Shown here: positions 20,966 through 30,868 of the stretch, one piece after another | Position numbering within the stretch: the first letter of the stretch is position 1 | How the letters are laid out: every line of letters starts with the position of its first letter | Notes under the pieces: generated by a model | Databases searched by the model: none | What the model was told of the DNA's origin: nothing | What the model saw: only the letters and a program-made list of their open reading frames with translations | From: Nitzschia sp. DOCU1 | Taxonomy: Eukaryota > Bacillariophyta > Bacillariophyceae > Bacillariales > Bacillariaceae | DNA: 64,000 bases | NCBI GenBank assembly: GCA_951394045.1 | Contig: OX595990.1 | Location: 1,178,001-1,242,000 of the forward strand | Direction of reading: 5' to 3' | Made by a program: the position numbers and the translations under genes

Positions 20966-23666
20966 CTAGCGTTCCAGCAGAGGATTTTGGACCGTGCCAA
21001 GGACATCCAAGATAGACCGCGAAATGGCCAACGCGAATTTGCGGCAGCGGTCGTCCGGATCAGCCCGTGACATTCTGCTGATACGTTGGGGCAGGCTATC
21101 TCCTTGCTGCAGAAGTAAGGCAAGGGCGCGGTCATCCGGAAGCATCGCCATGGACGTCGCCACTGACACCAGTACAGCCATTCGAACCTCTGCAATATCT
21201 GCGTCCAGGAATCCCCATACCAACTCCATGAGATCCTTTGCAAGCACTGGTGCGCCGGTTACGCCTGCAAACTCCACAAACGTTGCCAGGGTCCTAAAGA
21301 GGCTCGCCAGTAGCTGTGATCCGGTAGACCCGCTCCACAGTGTATTATTGTCTTTTTCGCTGAGGAATCGGCCCAGTAGAGAATAAAACCAAATGGGCAC
21401 AATAGGCGTGAACTTGTTCTTGATGAATGCTGGTTCCGCCCGAGGCGAGCGTTTCCGCCTTGTCTTCGACTGTAACCGCATGACTTGATCATTCTTCGGA
21501 TCTATAGGCAACCCATTCGCTGGCCCCGGCTTCGCTTCGATCAAAGCAACAGTTCCAAGACGACCAACAGCAATTCGTTTGTCCAAATCCTTGCTCCCTG
21601 ATAGCTCGTAGGCGGCCTCCTGTAGCGCACTAAAGCATGCCAAGCGATCCACAAGAGTTCCATCCTTGAAAACTTCCTCAATCATTTGCTGCCCTACCTG
21701 TATAGGCTCTTCCACAGCCAACGCCACGAGCGATTCTTGCCTGGTTTGTAAGAAATCTTCAATGCCAAATTTATTCTCCATTCGAAGTACTTGTAAAAGT
21801 AGGGAAATGGCAGCATCTGGAAGATCGTCCGGTCGCTTGCGAATGAGTCCCGGCAAGGAACGTAACGCAGTATCCTGGTGACTAAACGCGTGTTCATCAT
21901 TTTCGCTCGTCCGAAGCAGTTCTAACGCTTGCAATAAATGCAGAGGCTCTGGAGTCTCCAAGAGATCCTTTTCGTCATCTTCCAAACTGTAGGGAACCAG
22001 CTCATCGTCATAGACGGTCGAATCGTCATTTTCGTCGTCAGTGGATGGCACATCGCTGGCAGACTTTTCGTCTTCGTCACTATCGTAATCCGCATCTGGA
22101 TCGGGCAATGCCTTTGCTTTCTTTTTCGGTGACTTCTTCTTTTTCTGGGATCTTCTATCAACGGACCCTTGGTCCTGGTCGTTGGGGGTCGTTTCTTCCG
22201 GGGCAGGCTCCTGCGATGGAAGTTTTGTCTTTGCAGCTTCCTGTTCGTCCGCTTCGGTTAATTCATCAAACTGCAATTCTTGATTCATCCTTCGAGCTAC
22301 CTGTTGGGCGATTCGCATCCCATCCAATCGGATTTCCGGCAAGAAATTCTCTAATCGATGAGTTACCTTTTTGAAGTAAAAAGGTGAGTTGGTATTCTAC
22401 GAAAGCACACACGGCACATTACAGATACCAACAACTTACACCTTGCAGTACGTGGATAATCAAGGGATCCTCTGCCAGTCCATCTCCTGATGGGGACCGT
22501 TGGAGGCCCTCCAATAGCATTTGAGATACGTAACGCTGCTGATGCGTAGGTACATCTTGACAAAAGGACCATTGGGACCATGTTTCGGCTACATCTCGAA
22601 GGCTTGATTCCAGAATCTCACACTGATCCAGGAGTTCAATGAAGACTGGACAAAGACTGACATCTCGGATAGAAGTATTCAAGACAATATTGTGGACCAC
22701 GGATTCCTGTACTTCCAACGAGGCTGACTTTAAGAGCGCACAACAGGATGTCAAGACCTGTTCTCGGTGTTCAGTGCCAGTGTCATTCATACTTCTAACA
22801 CAGTTTTGCAATAGAGCCAGTATGAAATTGGTCATTTCCCGGCTAGTCCAATTCCCTGCTACAAGAGAAGCACTTGGTAGGGGATGGTGGGACGCCAATC
22901 CCAGAGCAATCGACTCGGCGTTGTTTCGATGTATCGCAAGAGCCTTTAACAGACCTATCCGATAGGTTTCGTCGTCTTGCTGGACGGTCCAGCTGCAGTC
23001 CACGAGTCGCGCATAGAATTTCGACGAGGTTGCCAAGAGTGGTAGTCGAACATTACAGGCGTGACACGCATTTGCCACCAACGTTGGTAAGGATATAATA
23101 AGTTTGATCAGTCTCTCCAGATCGGACTTGTGGATGCTGTTCTTGTCAAAATACGTTGATCTTGTGTGGCTCGGTTCACCTTTGGAGAGCAGGAGGCGCT
23201 TCAGAGTGCACCAGCAAGCATCGAGAATGCTGGATGGTGGCAACTTGTCGCTGCCCTCCACAGTATTGTTGCTGCTTCCACCAGATGATCCAAGCTCCTT
23301 GATTAGAGCACAAGACGTAGAAATGGACACGGACGTGCCACAGGCATCTAGAAACTTGTCCATGTGCCGTCGATACACAGACGAAGCGTACGGAAAATCC
23401 ACCAGGACGGTTCGTGCCATGTTTGCCACCACTAGCTTTTGACTTGCTGTTTCGTCAGTAGTAGTAACATGTACAACACTTTGAATTAGGAATCCCCAGC
23501 TGGATTCCTGTTGTTCCAATGTCACGGCATGGCGGCAACGATCGAGGGCATCTTCCAGCAGTCGACTGGTGGTGGAAAGCGCCGACGACTGGGGTGGTGG
23601 AACTCCCTCCGACAGGAAAGGCAACGAAGGACTGCTACTGTCATCACCAGTAGAAGAAACTGCCAT
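20966..23666 (-). CDS. TELO2: TELO2/Tel2-like PIKK-stability (TTT complex) subunit
   Basis: Exons are 23666-22440 and 22396-20966, with a 43-bp GT-AG intron; 885 aa. Joining VLQG to NTNSPFYFKK gives continuous sequence into the segment LPEIRLDGMRIAQQVARRM. HEAT-like helices make up the N-terminal half. A very acidic Lys/Asp/Ser linker follows, then a region rich in Tel2 features: LLETPEPLHLLQALELLRTS, LPGLIRKRPDDLPDAAISLL, FLQTRQESLVALAVEEP, ACFSALQEAAYELSG, and a C-terminal block with RLQSKTRRKRSP, FIPLL-like PIWFYSLLGRF, LLASLFRTLATFVEFAG. Tel2 proteins act with Tti1 and Tti2 to fold and stabilise PI3K-like kinases (TOR, ATM, ATR). The assignment rests on these helical patterns and is fairly secure. 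It converges with the cold-shock gene at 63 bp. Confidence 0.78.
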
Positions 23667-24092
23667 TATGACTTGCTTCTATCATCTCTACACAAGGAAT
23701 TCACTTTGTAAAGCAGTCGAATGATAAAGAGGATAGCGGAGGAAAAGGAGATTGTCATCATCGTCGCGATTTTTCAGGGGTTTCATCTCGTGTTTTTGGT
23801 CAAAACAGTCAAACAGTCCATGCTTCATTGCACTCAACTCGTGACGACACAATGCGCGTCCGCGCGCGCCGGCGCCGGCGGGAAGTTTTTGTGTCGATCG
23901 TCATCAAGAGATCTTTCAAGAGGTTCGTAGCTTTCACCTCGAACATTTTCCCTTGCTTCTCAGCGGGAATAGCTCATCGGATCATGACGAAGGATCTCAT
24001 GAAAAGTCCAGAATCTCTCCTTCCGGAAGCTTTCACGACACAATTCTCCTCAAAAGACAAAGGTTTACTTTGTTTCTGCACTGCCAAAAAGG
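23667..24092. other. Divergent promoter region, TELO2-like / paralogue A
   Basis: About 425 bp. It holds the conserved upstream element of the three-copy membrane family (23978-24000), annotated separately. A GC-rich CGCGCGCGCCGGCGCCGG stretch lies near 23862-23879. Confidence 0.55.
23978..24000 (+). promoter_or_regulatory. Conserved upstream element of paralogue A
   Basis: Reads CGGATCATGACGAAGGATCT, starting 115 bp before the ATG of paralogue A. A matching block lies at similar distance before paralogues B and C. The core shared by all three is CGGAT-n-n-TGACGAAG followed by a CTCAT box. It may be a transcription-factor site or a conserved 5' UTR segment; shared ancestry alone could also explain it. 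Confidence 0.5.
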
Positions 24093-25407
24093 ATGGAGAA
24101 AGTAGTACCTCGAACGCCCGTGACGGCCAGGGAGCTCTATGATCAGGTCGTATTCAACACCGAGTCTCCACTCAACCAGCCCGCTCCCGATCCGATGGTT
24201 GCGTTTATGATTGGAGGGGTAAGTGGAGGAGAAGTTTGCTTCTGGATTTGTTGAAACTCGCGACGAAAAATGCCGACCTTTTTGTTTTAATACTGCAGGT
24301 GCTTTCCGTGTGTGGAATTTTGATGTGGTTTCGTCGCGTCCAACACCTCGAGCGAAAAATGGCAGCCCGAAAGCCGCCCGTGGTTCTGTCGGGAAATGCT
24401 TTGATCCGGGCTTGGATCACGTGTGCTATCGATTCCGATTCTCCGTCTTATGTGATTGTTAGCTACGGGGCTGTCTCGTTTCTCTTTTTGGGTGGAATCC
24501 AGTTGCATTACCAATGGACGTTGCTAGTCATGATTGCAGTCTATTTTGTTTGTTCCCTGGGAGATACACTTCGAGTGTTGCTCAGCCTTGATGGCGCGGA
24601 GTCCTTGGCGGATGTGATTTTCATGAGTGGATACTTGGAGTCCAAGTTGCGTGGTGCCGAGTCTACCAGGCTCAAGCCGTCAAGTGTTTACGAAGATCTC
24701 GGCCGAGGAGCGACGATTGTCGTGATGACCTTTATTACGCAGGTCGTTCTGATTTCGTTTTTTGTAAGTGCCAAAGCAATGTGCAAAAAGAGGGAGCTAC
24801 CTAGCTACCAACCAGTCAATGGCACTTGCTCACACGATATTGCTGCCTTTTTTCTGCATGTGTGTCACAGTGCATTGATACATTTCATGGTACTACGAGC
24901 AATTGCCTTGACGGATCCAAGAATTGTCCGATCGGTGGAACTTTGGGCTCATGGATCTTGTATGTTCTTGGAACGTTTATGGCTTGTGTCTATCTGCTGG
25001 GTCCCAAAACGAACTTTGGTGAGTCGGAACAAAACCCAGCCTACTGGTTGCAGCTTCTCTTGGCGACCAAGCAAACTGGTACAAAAATCACCTGGTACGA
25101 TCCCATCCAAGATGAGAACCACGAGCGAATCCTCAGCATGGGTGATTGGAGAATCTGGGCTCGATTTTTCATGTCCTTCTTGGTCAATGGTGTAGGGTTT
25201 CACATTTTGGTCCATGCCCTGCCAATTCAGGTCGCTGCGCAGTCTACCTTGACGAGTGTGGCATTACGAGCAGTCGGCATGATGTATTTGGCAGATCTTG
25301 ATGATACACCCGGATATACTCTCACCATTGTTCAACAAGGAAAGGGGGAGGATACTGTCAAGAAAGAGCCGACTACTAGTAGTAGTGGAAGAAAGAAAAA
25401 ATCATGA
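24093..25407 (+). CDS. Multi-pass membrane protein, three-copy family, paralogue A
   Basis: I do not recognise the family. Exons are 24093-24218, 24299-24763 and 24871-25407; 375 aa. Both introns are in phase 0 at the positions used by paralogues B and C. A short soluble start contains ELYDQVVFNT. About six hydrophobic helices follow: near residues 35-54, 80-100, 100-125, 165-195, 215-238 and 290-312. Conserved blocks are KMAARKPPVVLSG, VYEDLGRGATI, NCLDGSKNCPIGGTLGSW, FGESEQNPAYWLQLLLATK, YDPIQDENHERILSMGDW, FLVNGVGFHILVHALPIQ and LDDTPGYTLTIVQ. The Cys residues around the fourth helix may form a lumenal disulfide. It differs from B and C in lacking their roughly 110-residue C-terminal tail, ending instead in a basic GRKKKS. 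Transport or signalling roles are conceivable but unproven. Confidence 0.75.
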
Positions 25408-25551
25408 TGATGTGGGTTTCCAGTATCGGGCACGGCAGCATCGATAAGAAAGAGAGTGATACATAACCAAACAAAACGACGAAGTTTTAAAATCAGATCA
25501 ACTCTTGCAATCGACTGAAACAAAAGAGCCACGAACAAGAACAAAAGACCG
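25376..25551 (+). repeat. Direct repeat, copy 1 (3' end and 3' UTR of paralogue A)
   Basis: This segment covers the last codons and the downstream flank of paralogue A. A diverged direct copy lies at 25838-26033, matching by eye through GAAAGA, the stop region, CGGGCA-GGCAG-ATCG-TAAGAAAGA, ACAAAACGACGA, AGATCAA, CGACTGAAAC and GAGCCACG. Confidence 0.7.
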
Positions 25552-25741
25552 TGATCGTAATAGTTGTTGAAGGCCGCCACACAAGCCCTAACAGTAACTC
25601 GTTTGGCACACTTTCCAACTAGCCTTGACCAGGAGCCTAGCTAGTGTCATCTAGAGTACTAAACTACGAAGACAATTGCGTCTTTTACAACTCATATCGT
25701 CAAGTTCGGATACCACTAACCTCTAACAGACGGTAAACTCG

Positions 25742-25818
25742 ATAGAGAAAAAATGGACCTCTCAGGTCTCGAACTCGCGACGGCGGGTATGGTCTGTCCG
25801 TCCAGGAGGCTTCTCTAT
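25742..25818 (-). other. 77-bp segment with inverted ends, B-box-like motif and T6
   Basis: The ends are ATAGAGAA and TTCTCTAT. On the minus strand it has GAGTTCGAGACC (25765-25776), matching the RNA polymerase III B-box consensus GWTCRANNC, followed about 12 nt later by TTTTTT. The arms needed for a tRNA cloverleaf do not pair, so it is not called a tRNA. It could be a tRNA-derived SINE fragment, a small MITE, or chance. Confidence 0.3.
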
Positions 25819-25837
25819 TTTTCGGCGCCTCGATGAT

Positions 25838-26033
25838 GTTAGTAGCAGTGGCAGAAAGACAAAGTCGTGATCACATTAGGGCTTACAGTTTCGGGCAAGG
25901 CAGTATCGGTAAGAAAGACTATGATATGCAACCCAACAAAATGACGACTCCGACGAGGTGACGTTTTCAAGACAGATCAATTGCGCATGTAATCGGCTGA
26001 AACCAACGAGCCACGCGACAAGAACAGAAGACC
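25838..26033 (+). pseudogene. Relic of a further membrane-family copy (3' end only)
   Basis: Diverged direct repeat of 25376-25551. It starts at sequence equivalent to the last codons of paralogue A (Ser-rich run, GRKKKS equivalent AGAAAGACAAAGTCG) and continues through the 3' flank. No upstream coding sequence of the family remains. A tandem duplication of A followed by deletion would explain it. Confidence 0.5.
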
Positions 26034-26708
26034 GCCTTGCTGACCAGCAATGGGCAACGATGACTGTTTGGTCTCGTACATCCATGATGGTGATGATCCA
26101 CGATAGCATTGCAGGAGCTATCGCGTGGTAGGTTGGTGGGAGTCAAACATCTTGAGAAGCAAAACATTCATACACAGATCATCGGGCTGTTTCGCATGGA
26201 GGCATATGTATTGCATCAGTCACGAGCAAAACATTTATGGAAATTGCGGCTATGCAATCATGCCGATTATTTAAGGAACCTTTTTTTGATTCGACACTGT
26301 TATTAAAAATAACGACGGGACCAAGCGTCGTTCCCAAAACTCGCATTGAAACGGATTTGAATATTGGAAGGCACGGGCGCGGCGGCGTCAAAAACTGCTT
26401 CCGACAGGAACTTTGCTTTCGTGAGTACTGAATCCTACGTATTTTCTACGTCAAAAGCAGGACCCTCGAGCTTTGGCGCTCGGTGGTAATAGCTGGCGTC
26501 CGGGATCATAAATTTGCGCTTTTTCATTGATTGCGTTGTTGCATTCCTTCCAAGCATCCCTCTGGCTATTAGTACTTGCTGGGTAAGATCTGTTGTCGTT
26601 TTGCTTCATGATTCATTGACACTACAGCAAACAATCCATTCTCAACCACCTCTTGCGCCAAGGGTTGATTCCTTGATTGATTCTTTCACTCCATCGGGCA
26701 GAGACGAA

Positions 26709-29111
26709 ATGAACAATTGGCCATACAACCAAGAATTAAGACTGCTGGTGTCGGCAGACGAGACGCCAAACAGCAGCAGCGTCGTTGAAGCTGCATCGTT
26801 CGTTGATGCGCCTGTCCGAACGAAGTTGTCACGAGCTGCCAAACGGCCGAATATCAACTACTCGGAGGAGCAGCTGCTGCTGCCACCGCTGCTTTATTCT
26901 GACAATGCCTCGTCGTCTTTGTGGTCCAGCAACGAGACCGCCACGACAGAAAGCAAAAACAGCAACCACCAAGTGGATCCAAACGAGGCCACAAGCACAG
27001 ATGTCCAAATCGTTGTACCTCGCAAGTGCACCAAGGATCAACATGATCATCTCAAGCCGTTTGACTTTGGGGATATTTACTGCAACAGCAACAACAACTT
27101 GAAGGAGAATCAAAGCGATCTTGCTGTGCTGGAACAACGCCGAGAGATCCAGAACAAATTGCGTTTCTTTTTGCTCCACTTTCGTGACTTGTATGATCGT
27201 GCCTATATCAAGAAGGAGATGACGGACCTGCTCTATCAGTATATACTGGATCATAGGGGTCGATTTTTACGGTACACCACCGCGGGTGAATGGCAGACGT
27301 TGGAGGTTTCCAAAATCCACGCCAAACTCTGTCAGACCTTTCGAGATTTCCGAGCTCGAAGAATTGCAGCAGAGTCCCTCTGCACCACATCCGAAGGGCT
27401 TCCTTCTTGGGCGAAGGATGAGACTGCTGTGAATCGACTCATGGATGAGTGGGACGAGCTGCGAGAGGAGATTGAACAGAAGGTAAAGCTTAAGCCGGCT
27501 CCAGCGAGGATGAAGAAGAGGGAGCGCAAGAGAATGCCTCTTTCTACATCATCACCAAGAAGAAAGAAGCCTCGCCCCAGCATTGCAGAGTCGTCTGCTG
27601 CCACGACGCCCCTAGTTGTGGACGGCAGTAGTACAACAGCCCTAGCTGTGCCACAACAAGCAAGTACCACTGCTGCTAAAATAGAGGCGCCTCCTGTGCG
27701 TCGTCGCGTCTCGTTGGATCATCACAATGAGCAGGAGCAGCAGGATCCACCAGGATCAAAAACGGTTGTCGTCCCAGTAGACGAGTCGCCTGCTATTTTC
27801 AAGCGCAAACGTGGCCGCCCACATGGTAGTCGCAGCCGCAAGGCTCGTACTACTACCGCTTCTAGTAGCAAGCTGGTTCTCGCCGCCACAGATCAAGTGG
27901 AAGAAACTCCATGTAAACCCAAACAAGACCGCAAACAAGATCTTCTTCCAAAGGCGGCTCCTACTACTACCAGTTCCATCGTTCCGGCAAAAAGGAAGAG
28001 AGCACCACCGGCCTTGATTGGTCCCAAGTGCATGCGCGGTGGTTCGCGACGAGGTCGCAAGCTTGTTTGGAACTTTGATAAAGTTGCCACCACCACCTCC
28101 GAGGACGAGGCACCCACCGACGCTGGCGAGGCTGGGGTGGAACAAAGTGAGTCTTTCTCGGTCAATGAAGAGGAAATGACATCTGCTGATCTGTCTCCAT
28201 CCTCAGCTCCATTCCACAAGAAGACGAAGACGAAGCGGAAGCAGAAGCCAAGTCCCCGACGAGTCTCCTTGGACTGGTGCCACACCAGTAGCTCGACCAC
28301 TTTGGATACGATTCAAGAAGATGAGGTTGCTGCTGATGGTGATATTCTTGGATCCTTCTATGAAGATGATGATCTGGACAAGGAAATTGCCGAGGCCTAT
28401 TCTCTCGAAACGCCACTGACGGGTCTTGACATGGACGCTGCCATGACACCCAAAAGCAGCAATCGTACAAGTCACGACGATGAAGCTGCCTCGTCTTCGT
28501 TCCAGACAGCCAAGATTCTGGCATTCTCATCGATTCAAGAGAGCCCAGCACTCTTCAACAACAAGGTGGATATTGCTTCGTTTCCGTTGGTGCACAACAG
28601 CCCGGCGTTCGCCACAAGTCCACACCAAATGATTCCAAAGGACGATTATTCCCAAGCTTTCGATGATGATGACGGCATTCATCCCCACTCGTTCCCAGAA
28701 CTAGACCTCACGCCGACCAAAGAAGATTCCGAGTCAAAACCATCGCAGTTCACTGTCTTTTGGGACATTGAGTCATCGGCAAGTGATCCGGTGCTGGGAC
28801 CTCCTCGGGTCTGTAATGTCTTTGATCTGAAAGCTCAGGAAGAAGAAGAACCATCCTTTGGTTTCTGCACCTCGCCGCCAGCTCCAGTCAATTTCTCGGC
28901 AGTGTCCTCGATTGGTGCCATTACAGATGATACATCACTATCCACCAACAACAGCTTTATGCTGGAGGATGAGGATGACATAATGATGATGGAATCTTCA
29001 TTGACCTCGGTCGATTGGGGCATCTCGAGCATGCCGCCGTCCCCTCCCACGGATTTTTTCATGCCGGCATCTTTCTCGTTGGAAGGACACATACCCTGGC
29101 TTGGCGATTGA
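26709..29111 (+). CDS. Nuclear AT-hook protein with divergent DUF6824-like domain
   Basis: Single exon, 800 aa from the ATG at 26709, the first in frame. Residues about 140-230 (REIQNKLRFFLLHFRDLYDR..., then ILDHRGRFLRYT, GEWQTLEVSKIHAKLCQTFR) resemble the second half of the diatom DUF6824 domain: a helix, an invariant-like GRFL, a Trp, and a K-x-x-Q-x-x-R-like helix. The CGRG/HPGN motif that opens DUF6824 in other members is absent. The rest is low complexity: Arg/Lys-rich nuclear-localisation segments (KKRERKRMP, RRKKPRP), an AT-hook core KRKRGRPHGS, a second basic GSRRGRK, and an acidic Ser/Asp-rich C-terminus that could be an activation domain. A DNA-binding transcriptional regulator is inferred. 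DUF6824 homology is suggestive, not proven. Confidence 0.66.
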   Translation: MNNWPYNQELRLLVSADETPNSSSVVEAASFVDAPVRTKLSRAAKRPNINYSEEQLLLPPLLYSDNASSSLWSSNETATTESKNSNHQVDPNEATSTDVQIVVPRKCTKDQHDHLKPFDFGDIYCNSNNNLKENQSDLAVLEQRREIQNKLRFFLLHFRDLYDRAYIKKEMTDLLYQYILDHRGRFLRYTTAGEWQTLEVSKIHAKLCQTFRDFRARRIAAESLCTTSEGLPSWAKDETAVNRLMDEWDELREEIEQKVKLKPAPARMKKRERKRMPLSTSSPRRKKPRPSIAESSAATTPLVVDGSSTTALAVPQQASTTAAKIEAPPVRRRVSLDHHNEQEQQDPPGSKTVVVPVDESPAIFKRKRGRPHGSRSRKARTTTASSSKLVLAATDQVEETPCKPKQDRKQDLLPKAAPTTTSSIVPAKRKRAPPALIGPKCMRGGSRRGRKLVWNFDKVATTTSEDEAPTDAGEAGVEQSESFSVNEEEMTSADLSPSSAPFHKKTKTKRKQKPSPRRVSLDWCHTSSSTTLDTIQEDEVAADGDILGSFYEDDDLDKEIAEAYSLETPLTGLDMDAAMTPKSSNRTSHDDEAASSSFQTAKILAFSSIQESPALFNNKVDIASFPLVHNSPAFATSPHQMIPKDDYSQAFDDDDGIHPHSFPELDLTPTKEDSESKPSQFTVFWDIESSASDPVLGPPRVCNVFDLKAQEEEEPSFGFCTSPPAPVNFSAVSSIGAITDDTSLSTNNSFMLEDEDDIMMMESSLTSVDWGISSMPPSPPTDFFMPASFSLEGHIPWLGD

Positions 29112-29278
29112 AAATTGATGGCGTTGTGCTTCTGACGCCGTTGATTGGTACATAAAGCCTATTTGATGTAACCTTGGCCTGGGCAAGCTCTCAAGTAGTG
29201 GGTCGCTAGAGCCAATATGCCCTCGTTTAGTATTACTGCAGCCAACTTGACCATCTCTGTATGTGTGGCCTTGCTTGT

Positions 29279-30365
29279 CTATTGCTTCACTGCGGTAGGT
29301 ACCTTCATTCGATATTTTTCAGCACCCTTGGTGTGTGGTAGCCCTGGACAAGGGACACCGTCACCATCGCGATCCAGTTTAGCCACGTCTCCGTAGAAGG
29401 GAAAGTAACTTTCATACCATCGAAGGGCGTCTTCGTAGTTTACAAAATCGGAGCAGCCTATAACAGCAGTACAGTAGTGGTATCAATCGGCTTTTCTTCA
29501 TGAAAATGGAACGATACCCCAGAACTCTTACAGAGGCTCCTCAACACGCACCTTTGATATCCCCAGGATTCGCCGGCGTTGTCGGCTCCATTTCTCTCTG
29601 TCGGGTAACCATCTTTCCACCATCATCACCCCACTGTGTCTCCACTGTCACTTCCAATGGCTCAAACTGTGCCTCGAATACATCCGATGCATGTTCCACG
29701 TCGCAGCGCTGGAATATCCCAACGCCCTGTTCTTTAGCACGTGCCTGCAAGTTTTGCATGTCATCTGTGTCCAAGTAACTCATCAAATCGGAGCTAGTCA
29801 ACTTTTGGACCTTTCCAAATCCAGTTCTCACCAGCTCACGATTGACTAGAACGGAATCCTCAGTCCTGACCACCACGGCTTGAACCGATTTCCCCGCCGA
29901 TGCGGTGGAGCTGACCTTGACATAGACCTCTGTATTGGCAGGAACTAGCTGACGCAGTTTGTAGGCGGGAGTGTAGGTGAGACACTCTGGAAATTGAAAG
30001 TTGCCGGAACCAGGAGTGGGCATTCGGACCCCGGCGAAAGTGACAACACCATTTTTCTTGAGCTTCAAAGTATTGGCATCCAAAATTCGGACCACTTGAT
30101 CCTTTTGAAGACCAGCAAGAGGAATCCCTTGAGTGTTGGCTTCTAAGGAAAGTAGAAGGTTGGGCCCAGTGATAAAAGGAGAGACCAGGCTTAGTGGATT
30201 TTCAGTCGTCACCGCCGCCACAGGAATGTTGACAGTGGCCACCAGTGCCGTAGCTGCTGTTGCACACAAAATCAGAGAGAGTATCATGGAACCGACTTTC
30301 TCGAGGACAAGTCTTGAAACCATCGGATGGTGGCACCATATTGTGCTTATGCTCTCCCATCGCAT
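29279..30365 (-). CDS. SNase-like (TNase) protein with C-terminal Excalibur domain
   Basis: Exons are 30365-29552 and 29457-29279, with a 94-bp GT-AG intron; 330 aa. The N-terminus has a membrane or signal segment (MILSLILCATAATALVATV, residues about 27-45). Residues about 95-215 follow the staphylococcal-nuclease-like OB fold: QVVRILDANTLKLKKNGVV, then VTFAGVRMPTPGS, then VNRELVRTGFGKVQKL. At the place of the usual RLxGIDTPE the sequence is TFAGVRMPTPG, so the catalytic Arg, Asp and Glu appear to be replaced; nuclease activity is unlikely. The second exon encodes CSDFVNYEDALRWYE...LDRDGDGVPCPGLP, a good Excalibur calcium-binding motif with DxDxDG. Excalibur follows SNase domains in many bacterial surface nucleases, so a bacterial-type architecture is retained. 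Met15 or Met27 could also be the start. Confidence 0.72.
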
Positions 30366-30868
30366 CGTGACAAAGCAGCGACGACGTTTAGAGATCTCTT
30401 CGCAGTATCACGCTATCTGGTAGAGGTCGTCTCCATCGCACAACATTCCGACAACTTGAAGGAAAATGAGCCTGATGGATCGTCATCGTCACAGACAGTC
30501 GCCAGTCATGGTGAAAATCCCTATCGCTGTTTTTGTTCGCGCTGGCTGACTCACGGATGTCGACGACTCGTGCGACTTCGCGACCCAATCGACTACAATT
30601 AGCCATGGCCAAAGCTCAAGTTTGCCGGCCATTTACCGGTCTACTACTGGTAGCTACTAGAGGGTGCTACCGGTATATATACCCTGCTCAATGTGTAGAA
30701 GTTATTAGCCACTTTCTCAACATCCAAAGCTTCGTTGATTCAAATGAACTTTGCGATTCCTAAGAATAATTTCTAGTACCTACTATGATGCCGTTCTTCG
30801 TTTTTGCAGCCAGCAGCCTCGTCCTCGCTCTACTGCCCGATCGCGGGGGGGGGGGGGGGTTGACGATT
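30366..30868. other. Intergenic region with TACCGGTA and poly-G
   Basis: About 500 bp between the SNase-like gene start and the paralogue B stop. It has TACCGGTA at 30668-30675 and a G15 run at 30845-30859, ten bases beyond the stop of paralogue B. The SNase-like promoter should lie here. No gene seen. Confidence 0.5.
30845..30859. repeat. Poly-G tract (15 bp)
   Basis: Fifteen uninterrupted G on the + strand, in the 3' flank of paralogue B. The matching position after paralogue C reads GCAGGAAG instead, so the tract arose after B and C separated, or is a sequencing-length artefact. Confidence 0.85.

Larger units (their letters stand above)
25408..26708. other. Intergenic region with relic of a paralogue-A 3' end
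   Basis: About 1.3 kb without a convincing gene. It contains copy 2 of the 3'-end repeat (25838-26033) and, between the copies, a 77-bp segment bounded by the inverted octamers ATAGAGAA/TTCTCTAT (25742-25818). The part from 26034 to 26708 is the upstream region of the AT-hook gene; that frame is open from 26514 but without ATG. Confidence 0.5.

Noticed and set aside
23963..24010. GCGGGAATAGCTCA resembling a tRNA 5' half
   Set aside because: No complementary D-stem or T-arm follows; the stretch is instead part of the conserved upstream element of paralogue A.
26514..26708. N-terminal extension of the AT-hook gene
   Set aside because: Open but starts with TTG and has no ATG before 26709.
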